Positions 35,065 through 48,079 of a DNA stretch of 64,000 nt are shown piece by piece. The position numbers and the translations under genes were made by a program. The notes under the pieces are model-generated. The model did not search any database, was not told where the DNA came from, and saw only the letters and a list, made by a program, of their open reading frames with translations. How positions within the stretch are numbered: position 1 is the first letter of the stretch; each line of letters starts with the position of its first letter. The stretch covers positions 20,252,001 through 20,316,000 of the forward strand of contig NC_079377.1 of NCBI RefSeq assembly GCF_021018895.1. The letters run 5' to 3'. The stretch comes from Seriola aureovittata. Taxonomy: Eukaryota; Chordata; Actinopteri; Carangiformes; Carangidae.

Positions 35065-37365
35065 TGTTTCTGTAGTTTTATAGAGACCTGCTTGATAAAA
35101 TAACACATTCTGACTTCATGGAACATTTTAGAAATAATCAGTTAAACATTTTGCATTGTTATTTTCAATAACACTGAATTGGATTAAATAATCCATCTAA
35201 AGAAATAACACTTTATAGTTTGAGATAATGGAGGAAGCGTCTCCTCATATGTTTAACAGGAGCTGTGCGTACATGTTTGATCCATCAGTTGATCACTAAT
35301 GGAGCTCAGTAATCAACTGAAATTTTACAGATGAAGTTGTGTTAAACTGTGATGACATTCGTGGTATCAGGAGCTGCAGCTCTTTCCACCAGTACATACC
35401 ACCATGAAACCAGAAGCCTGAGTTAAAAGTTCTGACTTTCAGCACTTGAACCTCTTGTAACGTCACTGTCTATGTACGTGATTGAAATTAATTGAAACTG
35501 ACATCATATACTGTAGAAAATATGCATCCATCTATGTCTATATATATCTGTTAGTGCGTTAAGGGTACAGTACGGGACATCTTGTCATTATCATGCTGTA
35601 ATGAACAAGGTGATAGAGCAGCAAAATTGCTCCGAGGTCTCATCATTTCCATCTGCAAACAAGGAGAAACCAGGTCACTGAAACAGACAAGTTAAAGAAA
35701 AGATGATGAAAAAGGAAAGCAAGGATTAAAAAACCTGCAGAGACAGCAAAACAAATACAGTACTGAGGAAAAAGCATAAATGAATAAAAACAAGCAGACA
35801 AAAGAAAGACACATAAGCACATAAAGCAGTGATTTTATTATGTTTGTTAAAAGCCATTTCCAGAAAGCAGAGCTGTCTGCAGTTAGGAAAGTGTTAATGA
35901 TTTAGTTACGATATTTTATTCATCTACAAATTCACCAGACACTCTCTTATGTGATGCAGAAACGGATTTTAAAAAACCCCTTTACTGGTCACCCGAGTAT
36001 TCAAAAAACTTTAAGTATATTAAAGCTAGAAAAAGAAAAAAAGACATAAAAAGAGGTATTACCACTGAAGAGAGAAATGATGCTCAGGAGGCTACCTTTA
36101 CTTTCACTATATTTGATGAAAACAGTAAAAAGTGGAACAGTTGCAGCACCAATAATCACAGTAATGATAGTGTTCAGGGATATAATTAAAAAGTTACTTA
36201 TGTGAGTATAATCAAATTTGTACCCATATGTGATATTAAGCAACAGAAGAGAGGATGGCATATGGAAAGCGATAAAGCCAATTACAGGATCATCAGCCTG
36301 GTTTGAAAGAATCCTTGGTAACTGTCAGAAATCATCTTTGCACAGTGCAGGGGAATAGTGATAAAACTCATTGTGTGCTCCATCTCATACATACTAAAGC
36401 TGTGAACCTTCACCGTTTCTGTAGAAGTTTCTGTAGTGATTGAGTGTAACTAATGAGTTTGAACTTCCACTATCAGCAAATCCCCTCCAAAGCAAAATAA
36501 ATCAATGTCAAAGAAAAAGAAAAGTGTTTTATGTTTCAAAAACATCTAAGACCAAATTAGACCTCACTGACTACAGATTACGATAAAACAAAAGACAGAA
36601 CAAAGCCTTACCACCTCTAATTTCCATTTCCAGCTTTGAACTACTGAACTGCAGGCTTAACCTGAAAACATGAAAATGTACTTTCCATTCAAAGTGTATC
36701 CATTTACAAAATAAAACTGGCAAATGCTATCGAGGCCGTCTGAATGTAAAAATGTGTTTGGATTGCAGACTGAGTGTTTGCATGTGCTGTGTGATTCACA
36801 CAGGAAGCAGACCAGATCTAGCCGCCTGTGATTAGACCACAATACTTTTATACCCATAGGGTTCAATATGTCTGCACAGTGAGAGTCATTAAGGAACCTA
36901 TGCTGTGTGTTTGTGTGTTGTACTTGCATCCCTGTGGTAATAACATTATTTATTTATGCACTTTTCTTTGACCTTACTAAAATAAATGTGAAGGCCATTT
37001 TAAAGACTAAAGCAAACTTTGATGACCTTTGCCTCTGTGACTGTGGTTAAGGGGACGTTTTTATAATGACACATGCCGTCTTTGCAGACATATTGCAGGT
37101 GGAGCTTTGTCACAAAGACACAAATAAGATGATGTAAGATAAGATAAGAAATAAGATTTTAGTATTTCAAGTAAGTGCCTGTGGGATTTTAGCAACTCGA
37201 CGAGATAACTAAATCAGAGTGGATTCAACAGGTGGCCAGGTGTGCAGCTCAAAGTGAATGTTAATGTTGCTCCATGCTGTCTGTCTCATGGTCATCTGAC
37301 AAAACAGATACATAATCAATAGAGCTGTCTACACACACACGAAAAAGCAGGTGTCCATTACATCT
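35065..37365. other. Intergenic DNA, no supported feature
   Basis: AT-rich, unique-looking. The part at 36960-37060, with 'taaagactaaagcaaacttt', is the most enhancer-like but unsupported. Confidence 0.45.
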
Positions 37366-37369
37366 TTTT

Positions 37370-37700
37370 CACCTCACTCCATCTTCATTCTCCTCCTCTT
37401 CCCAGCAGACTTTCTTTTTTTTTACCTGTCTCCCTCCACCTCGGTCCCTTAGTGGATTCCTTCTTCTTCTCCTTCTCTATCTTTTCTTTCTAATGTTCCT
37501 TCATCTCTTCACGCACATTTCTTTCCTTCATTGACTTCCTTCCTTTTTTCCATCTCACCGTCACGATCTTCCTCCATCCCTTTCGTCTTCATTTTTGCAT
37601 CTCCTCCTTTTGCTGTTCTTGCTTCTTCTGTCTCATTATTTCGTCTCAGTTTCCTCCATCCCTCTTCCCCTCCCCTTATCCTTTCCTCCGAAGGAATAAA
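37370..37700. repeat. Pyrimidine-rich low-complexity tract
   Basis: About 330 bp of CT-rich plus-strand sequence built from irregular cttc/tcct units. It is the mirror type of the purine tracts elsewhere in the window. Confidence 0.8.
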
Positions 37701-38429
37701 CGGGTCCATCCATCACCTCCCTGGCTGCTTATGATGCAGGGATTTGGAGCCCAACTTAAAAAAAAAACAAAACATTTTTCTCTCACCATTTTCACAGAAC
37801 TTTGTCTAAAATCTTGACAGCTCGCGGCAAAGCTCCGACAGACAACTGGAAAACAGATCTGCTATTTGCCTAATGACATCAAGTTTAATATGTCGCCTCT
37901 ATCAAGGCAGAACACAATATCTTTAAGTGCCTGCTTGTTGAATTTGTGCAGGACTGACAGCTTGGACACCAAAGTTAAAGCAATAAAAACAGAGCAGAAT
38001 AATGCATGATGTAAAAAATGAGATAGCAATAGAATAGCCCTTGCAAATAATGGCAGTTTGAATTAGTGACAGAGAATAAACATGAAATGTGTGTTTTATG
38101 TTGTCATCTCCCGACAATATACAGCTAGTTATTTAACTAATGGTTGCCAGTCAGTGCACATAATCACACAGGGGGAGAATAAGAAACCAAGGTGTTGATT
38201 GTTCTTGATTTCCTGCCGTACTGAATCTAAACCTTACTGCAGTTGCCATGAACGGATATTGTAGAAAGTGTGAATTTAAAAAAAAAAGTCTCTCTAGGCC
38301 TTTGAGTATAATTCAGTGTTTTCAGAATTGCCCAAAATCACCTCCTTAGCTGGTGATTGGGTTGCCAGAAACAGTATGGGATTGTCGATCTGTCATGGAT
38401 TTAGCTCATGAAGGTTTCCAATGGAAGTT

Positions 38430-38640
38430 TTCCGGGCTCATTCAACTGCTAGGAAGTCCCACGCTAGACCCAGAACCCACTGGAGAGACTATACCTCACT
38501 TTGAACGCCTCAGGGGTACACCAGAAGGAACTGGGAAATGTTGCTGTGGAGAGGGAGGTTTGGACTGCCTCGCTTAACCTGCTGCCAAACAAGACGCAAC
38601 ACGGGATAAAGCGGCAGAAATGCTGGATGGATGGATGCAG
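38430..38640 (+). mobile_element. LINE 3' end, diverged, with (TGGA)n tail
   Basis: The order 'ctagacccagaacccactgg agagacta', 'gaacgcctcaggg', 'gtggagagggaggtttggac', 'ctgctgccaa' and 'gataaagcggcagaaatg' plus 'ctggatggatggatg' matches the 3' coding end and tail of a non-LTR retrotransposon very common in fish (RWRDYVSRLAWERLG... type). It is heavily mutated and cannot be active. Confidence 0.7.
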
Positions 38641-39274
38641 GTTTGAGATTAGTAAAAACCTGTGTTGTCTGGAAGAAATCCACATGGTCTCTTAAGCCCA
38701 TTTGCTGTGTCAGAAGCTGCAGGTTACAGACCTTGTCAGTAAAAATAATCTTGTCATTTCATTTCTTGTTGAGCTTGGTGAAGCTGCTGTGTCTCTTCTG
38801 ATTGTTAGGGAACTATCTGGCTCAAACATACAGGTTCTGGCTGTGGGATTCTTCTGTTACCTTGTGTGCGGTCGGTAAATTAATGCAGGGTACATGCAGA
38901 CCCCAGCCAGAGCTTAGAGGAGTGCTTGGATGTTTTGAGGCAGTGGGTTTGATATTCATTAGGCTCACTGGTTTTTGAAGTACAGCACCCAAAGACTCAA
39001 ATCCTTTAAGAAACAGAGCTCAGTGTCCAACACCAAGATGAAAGACTTGTTACCTAAAGAAATGTAACCTCAACTCTGTCCAGGTGACAAGATAATTGTG
39101 CCTTTTGGCCACTCTAGTAATAAAAGACTACAACGCTAGCTTAGCTTCCACACAGTATAGGAACTGCACATTCCCTCCACGCACACACGCACATACAGTG
39201 TAACCCCAGGTGTGATTTTCATCCACACATCTCACTTACTTTCTCTCGCTCACACATAGGTGATCCTGCCTGCA

Positions 39275-39318
<44 letters not shown>
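39275..39318. repeat. (CA)22 microsatellite
   Basis: A perfect run of about 44 bp. Confidence 0.95.
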
Positions 39319-39319
<1 letters not shown>

Positions 39320-39759
39320 CTGCAGCTCGCAGAGCTTGCGTTTACCACGTGACTCGTGTCAAGAGGAAAAGAAAAGAGAGCCAGTGCTCTGAGGTTGCTC
39401 CCTTTCTGCTCCGGCTGCTTTGCTTCAGTCACGGTGGGATCAACTAATTTCACAGCTAACGGCTCTGATTGACTCCGTGCATGTTTGTGTGAGATGAGCA
39501 GGATCACCTCCTCTCTGACAACCATAATGTCGATGACATGATTCTAAGACCCTAATATGTTCTTTGAGATTTTTGAAAATCTCGCTGCCGGTGCTCTTCA
39601 GATTTATTATTGAGGCCCAAAGCTAATACGTTCATATAAACACAATCTTTGTTTATCTTCGTTTACCCAACTCACTCTACCTCATTTGCACTTTTAATGG
39701 GTCCTGCATTACATGGATTTTGTCTCTTTTGTCGAAGAGGAGAATCTGATTGCTCATTG

Positions 39760-40330
39760 TGTCTGCTGTAGGAGACGTGTCCATACGCACGAGGAGAGAA
39801 GAAGAGGTGGTTTGCTCAAGCTTTGAGGAGCGCCTGTCACCACAAGGAGGGGGTCTGCGGTGGGTGTCCTGCCTTGAAGCCAGACAGACGAGGATCTCTG
39901 GTGAGATATAGAGATGGTTATATAAGCTCTATATTCAGGAGGCGCACCGTTCGGGGGACCTACGGAGGATTTCCACTTTGCGCTCCCAGCCTTGCCTGAC
40001 CTTACCGACACATCACAAAGTACCGCTCCTGTCGCCAAGCAACCTTGACAATGCGTAACTTTTTTTTTTACAGAAACTTGAGTTTTGTTTTTTAACAGTT
40101 GTGCCATTAGCTGTTCAACTGATGTGAAACTCAACACCTCTGGCTCCCCCCTGTTGTATGCTGCCATGTTATTTTCATTACCAGCGTGCAATGAATCTTG
40201 GGATACATTGGGCCGTGAAGGATTGGCCTGGTTGGAAAAGAAGGCTGCATTTCTCGGCCGCATTAGAAGCACTACACACAACCTGGTCGAGCGCAAGTGG
40301 ATCTGTGTATACTGTATAATGGGGCGCTAA
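39760..40330. repeat. Probable interspersed repeat with spurious 180-residue frame
   Basis: The minus-strand frame 40296-39754 has no recognisable domain. The DNA block 'ggaggcgcaccgttcgggg' and 'gctcctgtcgccaagcaacc' is of a type I associate with fish repeats. The last part recurs inverted at 51001-51037 (ctacgtgtta then tcaaggttgctaggtgatag), which supports a dispersed origin. Limits are approximate. Confidence 0.4.
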
Positions 40331-40439
40331 CGAGGGAATTGGCAACAGGTGTGAAGGTGGTGAAGCGAGGCCTGAAGTGACAGGACAGTTAGTGAATGAT
40401 GGAAGAGCAGGTAGAGAATGAATGAATGAACTGTGAAAT

Positions 40440-40534
40440 CTAGTTTGTGTCATGGTCTTAGCTGTGGAGTTTTGTTTTTCTTGTGTTTCTGGTGGTTTTT
40501 TCCCTTTGTCTCGTTTCTCCTGCCTTCTCCTACC

Positions 40535-40575
<41 letters not shown>

Positions 40576-41030
40576 TGTGGACCGTTGAGCTCCTCACCTC
40601 CAGGCTGCATGATTGCCAATCTGTCTACACACCTGTCACTCATCAACTCATCAGCCCTGCGGCGTATCCACTCCAGTTCACCCACTTTCTGTCAGATCAT
40701 TGCTTCAGCCAGTTTCAGCATCACACAGCCGCTTAGAATTGTTTGGTCTCTGTTAACCTCGTGTATTTTCTACGAGTTAACCTTTATATCCGTGTCCTCC
40801 AGGATCCCCTCATGTTTGCCTGTTTGCCTTGCCCGACTCTCCGCCTGCCACACTCGGTACACAATTCACCTCCGCATAACCGGCCCCGACTTCCCTCGAC
40901 CCCCTGCCTCATCAGCCTGCTCATTCCCCTGCCTGTTGGCCACACGTCCAACCCTGCCCCCACCGCCCAGCCTCCATTCCCTGCTCTGCTCCCCATCCCG
41001 CCTCATTTACTGAAACAAGACGATGAATAT
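40440..41030. repeat. Probable interspersed repeat, C/T-rich, with (GT)15
   Basis: It runs from 'gtgtcatggtcttagctgtg' through 'cacctgtcactcatcaactc' and 'atcagccctgcggcgtatcc' to a C-rich end. I recall these blocks as part of a common fish repeat. A GT run lies at 40539-40569. Overlapping frames of 108 and 176 residues on the plus strand are artefacts. Confidence 0.45.
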
Positions 41031-41034
41031 TCAC

Positions 41035-42400
41035 TTTGCCACGGTCCACACGAAACTGCAGTGTGGTGATAGTGGCGGATTGGAAAGCGTCCTGAGATCG
41101 GATTTTATTTGAATATATGAAACGCAGCTTTCCATAAACTTGTTGCTGGACTTAAAATTGCAAGCTTTGTCGCTGAGGCAGACGCTGTCAGTATATGTGA
41201 GTCAGAGGCTGCACAGTAGATTGCTAAACCGAATGTGCACTGCATGTTTGTTGTCGGTACATTAGCGAGGTAGCAGCAGTCAGTTCATAGGAGGCTGCAT
41301 GATAGATAAACCCTGTCAGTATATGCTGGAAAACGTTGGCGTGTGTGTCGGTTAGGAGTGATAAAAATGTTTTCATGTCTGTGTTGAAGGAGTATTCTGG
41401 TGTGTGTGTGTGTTTTAAGGTGGGGGACAGATGGATATACATATTTCTTTATATGAGTGTGCCACAACTGGGTTAAAATGTCTAGATGCTGATATGAATT
41501 TCAAAGTGTGTGAGTGAGTGTCAGGTGTGTATGTGCCTGTGTGTGTGTGTGAGTGTGTGTGTTGACCTGGTTTAACAGGCAGGTACACACAATTTTCTCT
41601 CTTTTTTTTTTTTATTACAGAGGCCAGAATCTGCGACCTCATACACACCCGACACTGATTAATATGCGACTGAGAACCTCTGTTGTTTTACTCTCTTTTA
41701 ACCTTCGCCTTGACAGTTTCCACAGGGGAAAGATTTACATTTGCATTCAAACATTTTTGGTATTCGGTAAACAAACACACACTTTTCAACAGGGATCAGT
41801 CAGTCCTTCGGGGCATCGCTACAACATTTGTTTGTAAGTTGGATTCTAGTGAAAGGTGTATGTTTCCACATCTTTTAGTTATGGTTAGGATGCAGAACGC
41901 GCTTTCATTCGTTCAATCATCCATCCATCACACAACACACACGTTTTTAGCACAACACAGGGATGATGTACAACAATGTACCCTGTATATTCTGTATGTG
42001 TAATGCATATTCTTCAGTCAGGGGCTGGTCAATATATAAAAATACACCATTATACTATATACTATGAGACGACCATGAACTTCTTATGAATTTCTCAACT
42101 GCTGCCAGCTGTTATATCTCTGGTTGCAGGCCAATAGTGTTGCCAATCAATGACCAGCATTATTGCATTCATGTGATGAACACCTTAATTTATTTATTTA
42201 TTATTAGATATTCCTACCTAGATATTTACTCTGTGAACAAGCTCTCTGCTGAGGTTATTTAAAATGTCGCTTATCATGGTTAAAAGTTTATATTGTGATG
42301 TGCAATTACATATCCCATTAATTTAAAACAAATCATCATCGCAGATTCATCCGTCCGTCCGTCCGTCAGCCACAACATTTAACCAGTTACCAGCTATAGT
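41035..42400. other. Intergenic DNA, no supported feature
   Basis: GT-rich around 41400-41560, a GTCC tetranucleotide run at about 42351-42366, otherwise unremarkable. Confidence 0.45.
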
Positions 42401-42404
42401 GTTT

Positions 42405-42480
42405 TCCCTCACGTCACTAAGTCGCTTTGGATAAAAGCATCTGCCAGATGAGTAAGTGTAATGTAATGTGAATGTTATGT
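42405..42480. repeat. SINE/LINE tail fragment
   Basis: It contains 'taagtcgctttggataaaag' followed by 'catctgccagatgagtaa' and a TGTAATG-type tail. This is a conserved 3' end shared by many fish SINEs. Confidence 0.65.
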
Positions 42481-42484
42481 TACA

Positions 42485-43740
42485 AGTTTGAATGTTGTGG
42501 CTGATCAGTGTATGTTTTTAATGGATACAGACTGGCAAAGGAATAATAACTGGTTTCATTATTGTCGGACTGATTTTCTCTGATTGCCACTTATCACCAA
42601 CAGATTTTAATCAACTATCAGCGCAGGCTGAAGCAGAACACCCAGAGAGGCATCAAGCTAAGTAGAAATTAATCCATCACAGTTTTCATCTCTGGGAATA
42701 GCAAGAAAGGACGGAGCAAAATTGTTTTCCCTCAAATGCAGAACGAAGCAACAAAACAAATCACCTTTTTCGAGGTTCAACAGCGTTTGTGAGGATGTTT
42801 GTCTGCAAAATTAGATATCGATTTTCTTTTCTTTGCTGCTCTCTTGATGTTTGCGTCTGTCATTCATTAACTTTTCTTCAGCCTCGTTCTCTCGTTTTAC
42901 CTACTTTCACCACACACCCTCTTCCACATTTCTTATACTCTCTTAATATTTATTTAGCATGCACTGCATTAATAAAGGGTCTTTCTGAGAGCAAGGTGAA
43001 TGTTTGTCTGAACGACTCGTAGCTTAATTTACTTGCGTCATTCGGCAGCCATTTTTGATTTATACCACATTCCAGGTGGGTCGCCCTACTTTGGAGAAAC
43101 CAATGTAAACAGAGGCAAACTCAACCAGTCTTTTTTTTTTTTTTTTTCGTGACAAACTCATTATGCTTGATTTCCCTGTAGGGCTGAGAGTCTGCAGATT
43201 TTCCTACGAACAGGGAATGACTGATTTTGCGGAGTAGTTCCTCTTCTCTGGTAAAATGTGGACCATGGCGTCTGTGGGAGAAGACGACGTACACTTTCAC
43301 CCCTTTAAAACCATCTGCATGAATTAATTGTACTGTTTTAAAATGAACCACAAAATAAAAAGCTTCAGTGAAAGAAAAATCTGCAGACTCCCAGTTCCCG
43401 GTGGAAATACACAGTGTGAGACCTAGTTCCTGTGTGCACGACGTTACTGGTCTCTTCAGAATTTCTTTTATTCCATCTATCTTTCTTCCTTTCAGTCGAG
43501 TCTCCTTTTCTCTGACTCCACTCCAAATCCAAATCACTTGATCTCCCAGTTTTTTTGCTCTCTGTCTCCAGTCACTTCCTCTGCGTTTTGTGTTCCTTTG
43601 TATCCTCCTGATGTTTTCTAACACCGCACCAGCAGTGCAACATTCATCCATACGTTCCACCTACAGGCAATAATGTTGTCTTCAGGCCAGCTGGTTCCTC
43701 AAAACCTTTCTTTCATCTATAAATGCATGAGCAGCCTGTC
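42485..43740. other. Intergenic DNA with an unexplained 179-residue frame
   Basis: The minus-strand frame 43660-43121 is long for its composition but ends in a poly-Lys run from a T-tract, has no recognised domain, and has no splice or promoter context. I treat it as chance or old repeat sequence. Confidence 0.35.
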
Positions 43741-43743
43741 AGG

Positions 43744-43945
43744 TGTGTGTGTGTGTGTGTGTGTGTAGAGACGGCGAGAGGAGAGAGCAGTAAATCAAAG
43801 TGCTGTGTGTTAAGCTCCTGCATGTCAAGCATGCTTCCTCCAGACACACACATACAGCTACATTCACAGCCGTGCACAGACACGCACAAACATAAACACA
43901 TGCACACATCAAAACACACATTAACACACACACACACACACACAG
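43744..43945. repeat. GT and CA microsatellite cluster
   Basis: GT at 43744-43766 and CA at 43924-43944, with CA-rich sequence between 43840 and 43924. The two arms are inverted relative to one another. Confidence 0.88.
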
Positions 43946-43949
43946 CCGC

Positions 43950-45090
43950 TGCCTCCTTGTCTGACAGCTATCAAATGGAAGGCAAGTGTATCTCAGTAAA
44001 TACATATATGTATATATAGACTATTTTAATCTATCAGGCGAGGGTGACAGGCCTATTTCCTACGCGCCCGAGATGCTGATGGTTTAGGGGAATTCGAAGC
44101 AGGATCAATTTGTCACGTCCACCCTGGTCTGCAGCTTGCATTACTAACCACTTCTTTATAGCAGGGCTTCATGCGCCTGCAAGTTAAACCATATCCTTAT
44201 ATTCTTTAACCCCAGCAATGACCATTACATCCACTCCGACTCTTATATCTTAGCTATTTACATTTAAAAAGGGGAAATCATCAAAATGTGACAACTGCTG
44301 TGATTAAATGCTGCACTGAAAAGTTTTGCGGTTGAAGCAGCCGTATGCAAGTCTTCGCCTGGCGACGTGAAGCGCGTTGGTAGGCTGTCCTCACCCTCAG
44401 TGTTTGGCCACGCTCCAACACTTGTCACTCATCCCGAGGAGCTGTCACTTACTCTGAGGTTTACGTAAGCAGCATCTGTAAAACCTCCCTAGACTGCAGA
44501 TTCACTTTGTCCCCCAGCCCCAAACACACAAGCACATTGCACCTATTTATGTTTTTTTTTTAAACATTTATTTCTGCAGTAGTCGACTGACCGGTGGATG
44601 CTCTATTGCAGGAATATCACACAGTCGTACATGTCCACAACTGGAAGCTGCCAAAACAAACTGCTGTTTTGCTTTGGTCATGGGTCATTATCTTATGCTT
44701 TCAGACGGCAAAGTGCATCTTCCTGTTTTACACCTGTATGCAGACAGACACCAGCACAGCATGAAAAACTGCAGTCCCTTTATTGATTTCAGAGGGAATG
44801 CCCACACAGAGCCCCCCCCAAAAAAAACAAACAAACAAAAAACAAAAAAGCAGTAAATTCCTCTCCCATACTATCACACAGCATTGTGCAGTATTTTGGT
44901 GTCATATTAATGCATCTGTTACTCAAACTTCCCTTTTATTTCATATTTCATTGCCGTACCAGCACTTGAAACAACATGTCTGCAACAACCCTTTGATTTC
45001 TTTCTTCTTACAGCTGGGATGTTTTCAGTCTGATCTACTGTTATTCCTCTCCCTACCTGGATTTAAAGGCGTATCACAGAGATTTGTTGG
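43950..45090. other. Intergenic DNA, no supported feature
   Basis: Unique-looking sequence. An AAAC-rich run lies at 44820-44850. Confidence 0.45.
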
Positions 45091-45094
45091 AATC

Positions 45095-45332
45095 AGATAC
45101 AAGTAAGAATGGTGAAGCAGTCAAGGCTGAGATATTCCTTTACTCCCTGGCATCGGTCTCCAGCTATGGAAAGTAACACCACTGTTAACTCTTGTCTCTA
45201 TCATGTCTTTTCCTCTATTGAAGTTAGCACCAAGCCAGCTAACCGTGGCCTGTCTCCTCACTTTCGGATAGCGACTCACTGTAGCCCCCAATCTGCCCCG
45301 AAGACGCAGCGCCGCTCTCAGAGTGTATTCTA
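45095..45332 (-). repeat. Dispersed repeat family A, copy 3 (inverted)
   Basis: On the minus strand it reads 'gagagcggcgctgcgt', 'ggctacagtgagtcgctat', 'ggtgctaacttcaatag', 'gagacaagagttaacag' and 'gggagtaaaggaat', matching copies 1 and 2. It lacks their 3' quarter. Confidence 0.7.
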
Positions 45333-45339
45333 AACGCTT

Positions 45340-48075
45340 GCCTTGTAAACGCGAGTAAGGCTGAAGCTCTTGTCAAGCGACAATCACAACCACCCGCTGC
45401 CGGGAAGAAACCACGTTCGGCAGCAGAGAAAACAAATTTTATTTCTTTACAAAAGTTGTATTTTCAGACTTTAGAAAGCTCCTCCACAGCACCTGTTTTC
45501 ACACTCTATACTGTTCATAACTACTACACTGTAGGTGTAACATCGATGGCGTTCCCCTTGAATTGTGCAGAGAATTACTTCTTGCGAACACTCGGAACAG
45601 AGCCAAACACTATAAAACAAATTTCACTTTTTTCGAGGATAAACTTGTTCCCCTGATGTACCTCGTAAAGCCTCTTCTAAATTGGACTAACTACCATGCA
45701 AGAATCACAGGTCCTTGCACATGGTTACATCTGTAGTTTTGTAGTAATGTAATATATGAATCTTGCTAAGCACCATCCCCTTGATGAGCCTTCACCATCT
45801 GCTGCAGTTTCTGTTCACCTTTTCAGACTCAATTTGAAGCTGTGCTTAGCAGCTACTGAAAAGCTTTTTTCCCCCTTCATTTATACTTGCATTAATACGA
45901 CATTATAAGTATTGCATACGCTTGCAGTGCTTTAATGAAGCCAGCAGTGAAAACCCAAACTTAATTGCTAACGGCTTCATAGTAAAACCGGTTTTGGTGG
46001 TACAATGCTGTATGTATGAATCTGCCTCTGCTCCTAAATGTAGCCTTAAATCATATCAATCAAAATGAAGCTGCTAGGTAAACAGACAGGCTGACAGATA
46101 GATTGCCTCACTCAGCCTCTCTGCTATTCCACTCCTCCACAAACACAGTCATAACCTCCTGTCACAGCCCGGTGCACAACATCTCTTTGTCTTATTACCC
46201 ACTTTTACAACTGGTTTCGTCTCTCTATCCCTACTTTCTGTTTGCCTCCCTCCCCCCTCTCTCTGCATCAGGACATTATGGAGTTGAAAGAAAGGCTCCA
46301 CTGGCACTGCCTCAGAGGACACACGTTCCAACTGCTGCTGTCGTCGAGGCCAAATATATAAAATGCAGAAGGGCAGTGACAACTAATGTCCCGTAACCTC
46401 TGAAATTGGATTCCCCTCCAACCTCCCCTCAGTTCTGTGTCTCACTTTGCTTCATCTATCAATAGTGCCACATACAATTCAGCTCCCTGAAGAACACAAC
46501 ATCATAGAGAACAACTAAGTCAGTGTGTTTCAGAGCGAAAATGGCTTAAATGGCCAAAATGTAATAAATGTGCAGGACTATAACTTGGGGGTGTTGCTGC
46601 AGAAACTGATAGACAACTTGATTACTTTGCAGGCTGCAGTGACTCACAGTAAAGGGACAACAGGACTTCACATGCAGAAACTAAGGGCGAACAACGGATT
46701 TCAGAAGAAAAAGGATGCATATTTTAAACACAGTGAAGACCTTGTGGAAAAAGAAAGCAATTAAATCTTCATTTCTGCCTGACAGCACGGAAATGTGAAG
46801 ATAAAGTCATTCCACAGAATACACAACATCTTTTTCAACATCTTTATTCTGGTGAGATTTGTAAGAGGAACAGAGGAACTGACACATTTCAGGAGTTTAA
46901 TTCTTGGTGATTAAGGTGTCAATCACACAAGGTATGTTGTTAGCATTGGGGGTATCTTTTGTAAATGGACTCAAACCGACTCAAAACCACTTTTCTCCTT
47001 AAACACTGTAATTAGCATTTTATTTTCTTCTGTCTTCTTCAGTTGAAAAAGTTCTATCTGGACAAAAGCTGTGTGGCGTTGTCTAACCAGAAGAGCGCAG
47101 CAAAGAATCTGCCTGAACTGAACCATCAAATGCAACTAAACCACTGTACTAACTAAACTTTAGCAATACATATCAATACCAAAAAAAATGCCCAATAAAC
47201 CTGCAGATGCCAACTCCAGTAACAAAACCATTTATTTCAGTTTGTTCAAACTTATCAACTGTGAGTGTTTATTGCCTTTCTTTGTCCCTTTGGACTCTCA
47301 TTTTTTTTCTGACATTGTGCGTAACATCAACGAGAACAAGATTGTGAAAACAATTGTTGGGTTAATAGATGAAGAAAATTAGGTTTATCGTTAAATGTCT
47401 TATTGCTGTGTTTTGAAACACTTCTCAAACTGTACTGCACAAACCAAACAGCTTCAACAAGTGGCAGAAATAGGTAACTATTGCCTGAACCAGACAGTTT
47501 TAAGTAGGACACAGCATTATATTGTACAATTTAGAGCTTGGAAAGTGACCATTGTGTTGCACACAAAGTTCTTCCAGGATCTTTGACCCAAGACTTTCTC
47601 TTCTTTGAAGCCTCACATGCAGTTTTCTTTTCCAGGCGCTCTGTGCTCTGCCATAAACTTTGCCAAGTGTTTGTGTACTGCACTCCTCTCTTCTTCACTC
47701 CAGTCTCTTCTCCCTGACTGTGGGTGGCTCTACAAATGACAGAGAAGTCGATGTAGATTTGGAAACCTTTTAATACATAAACCTCAATGTAGATCTCTTG
47801 ACTCTACATGCACGACTTAAAGGCATGTACTGAAAGTAAGTATTTGCACAGCTACACAGTTTTGAAATATAATAATGGATACTACATTGACGCTTGAGTT
47901 GAGTTTAATTTTACACACTAACAAGAGCATATCACCAAACATCTTTACAGTTTTCCTGGAAATGCGTATTTTAATGGATGTTAAGACTTATACTGTCTAA
48001 CTAAAGAAGATTGTGCAGACAGGAAATCAGACAATGGCCTTTTGCTTGGAAATTTATGCACTGATAAAAAAAACA
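45340..48075. other. Intergenic DNA, one possible conserved block
   Basis: No exon is supported. The stretch 45780-46070 is complex and repeat-free with ATTA-type cores and might be conserved non-coding DNA. Frames at 46525-46764 and 47188-47586 lack domains. Confidence 0.35.
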
Positions 48076-48079
48076 GAGC

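Noticed and set aside
39754..40296. Minus-strand open frame of 180 residues, the longest in the window
   Set aside because: No domain, no splice or promoter context, and the DNA looks like an interspersed repeat that partly recurs elsewhere in the window.
40483..41069. Plus-strand frames of 176 and 108 residues with Pro/Cys-rich sequence
   Set aside because: They overlap in two frames across C/T-rich repeat DNA with a GT run, and have no domain or splice evidence.
43121..43660. Minus-strand open frame of 179 residues
   Set aside because: No recognisable domain, runs into a T-tract coding poly-Lys, no splice sites or promoter. Kept only as a low-confidence region note.
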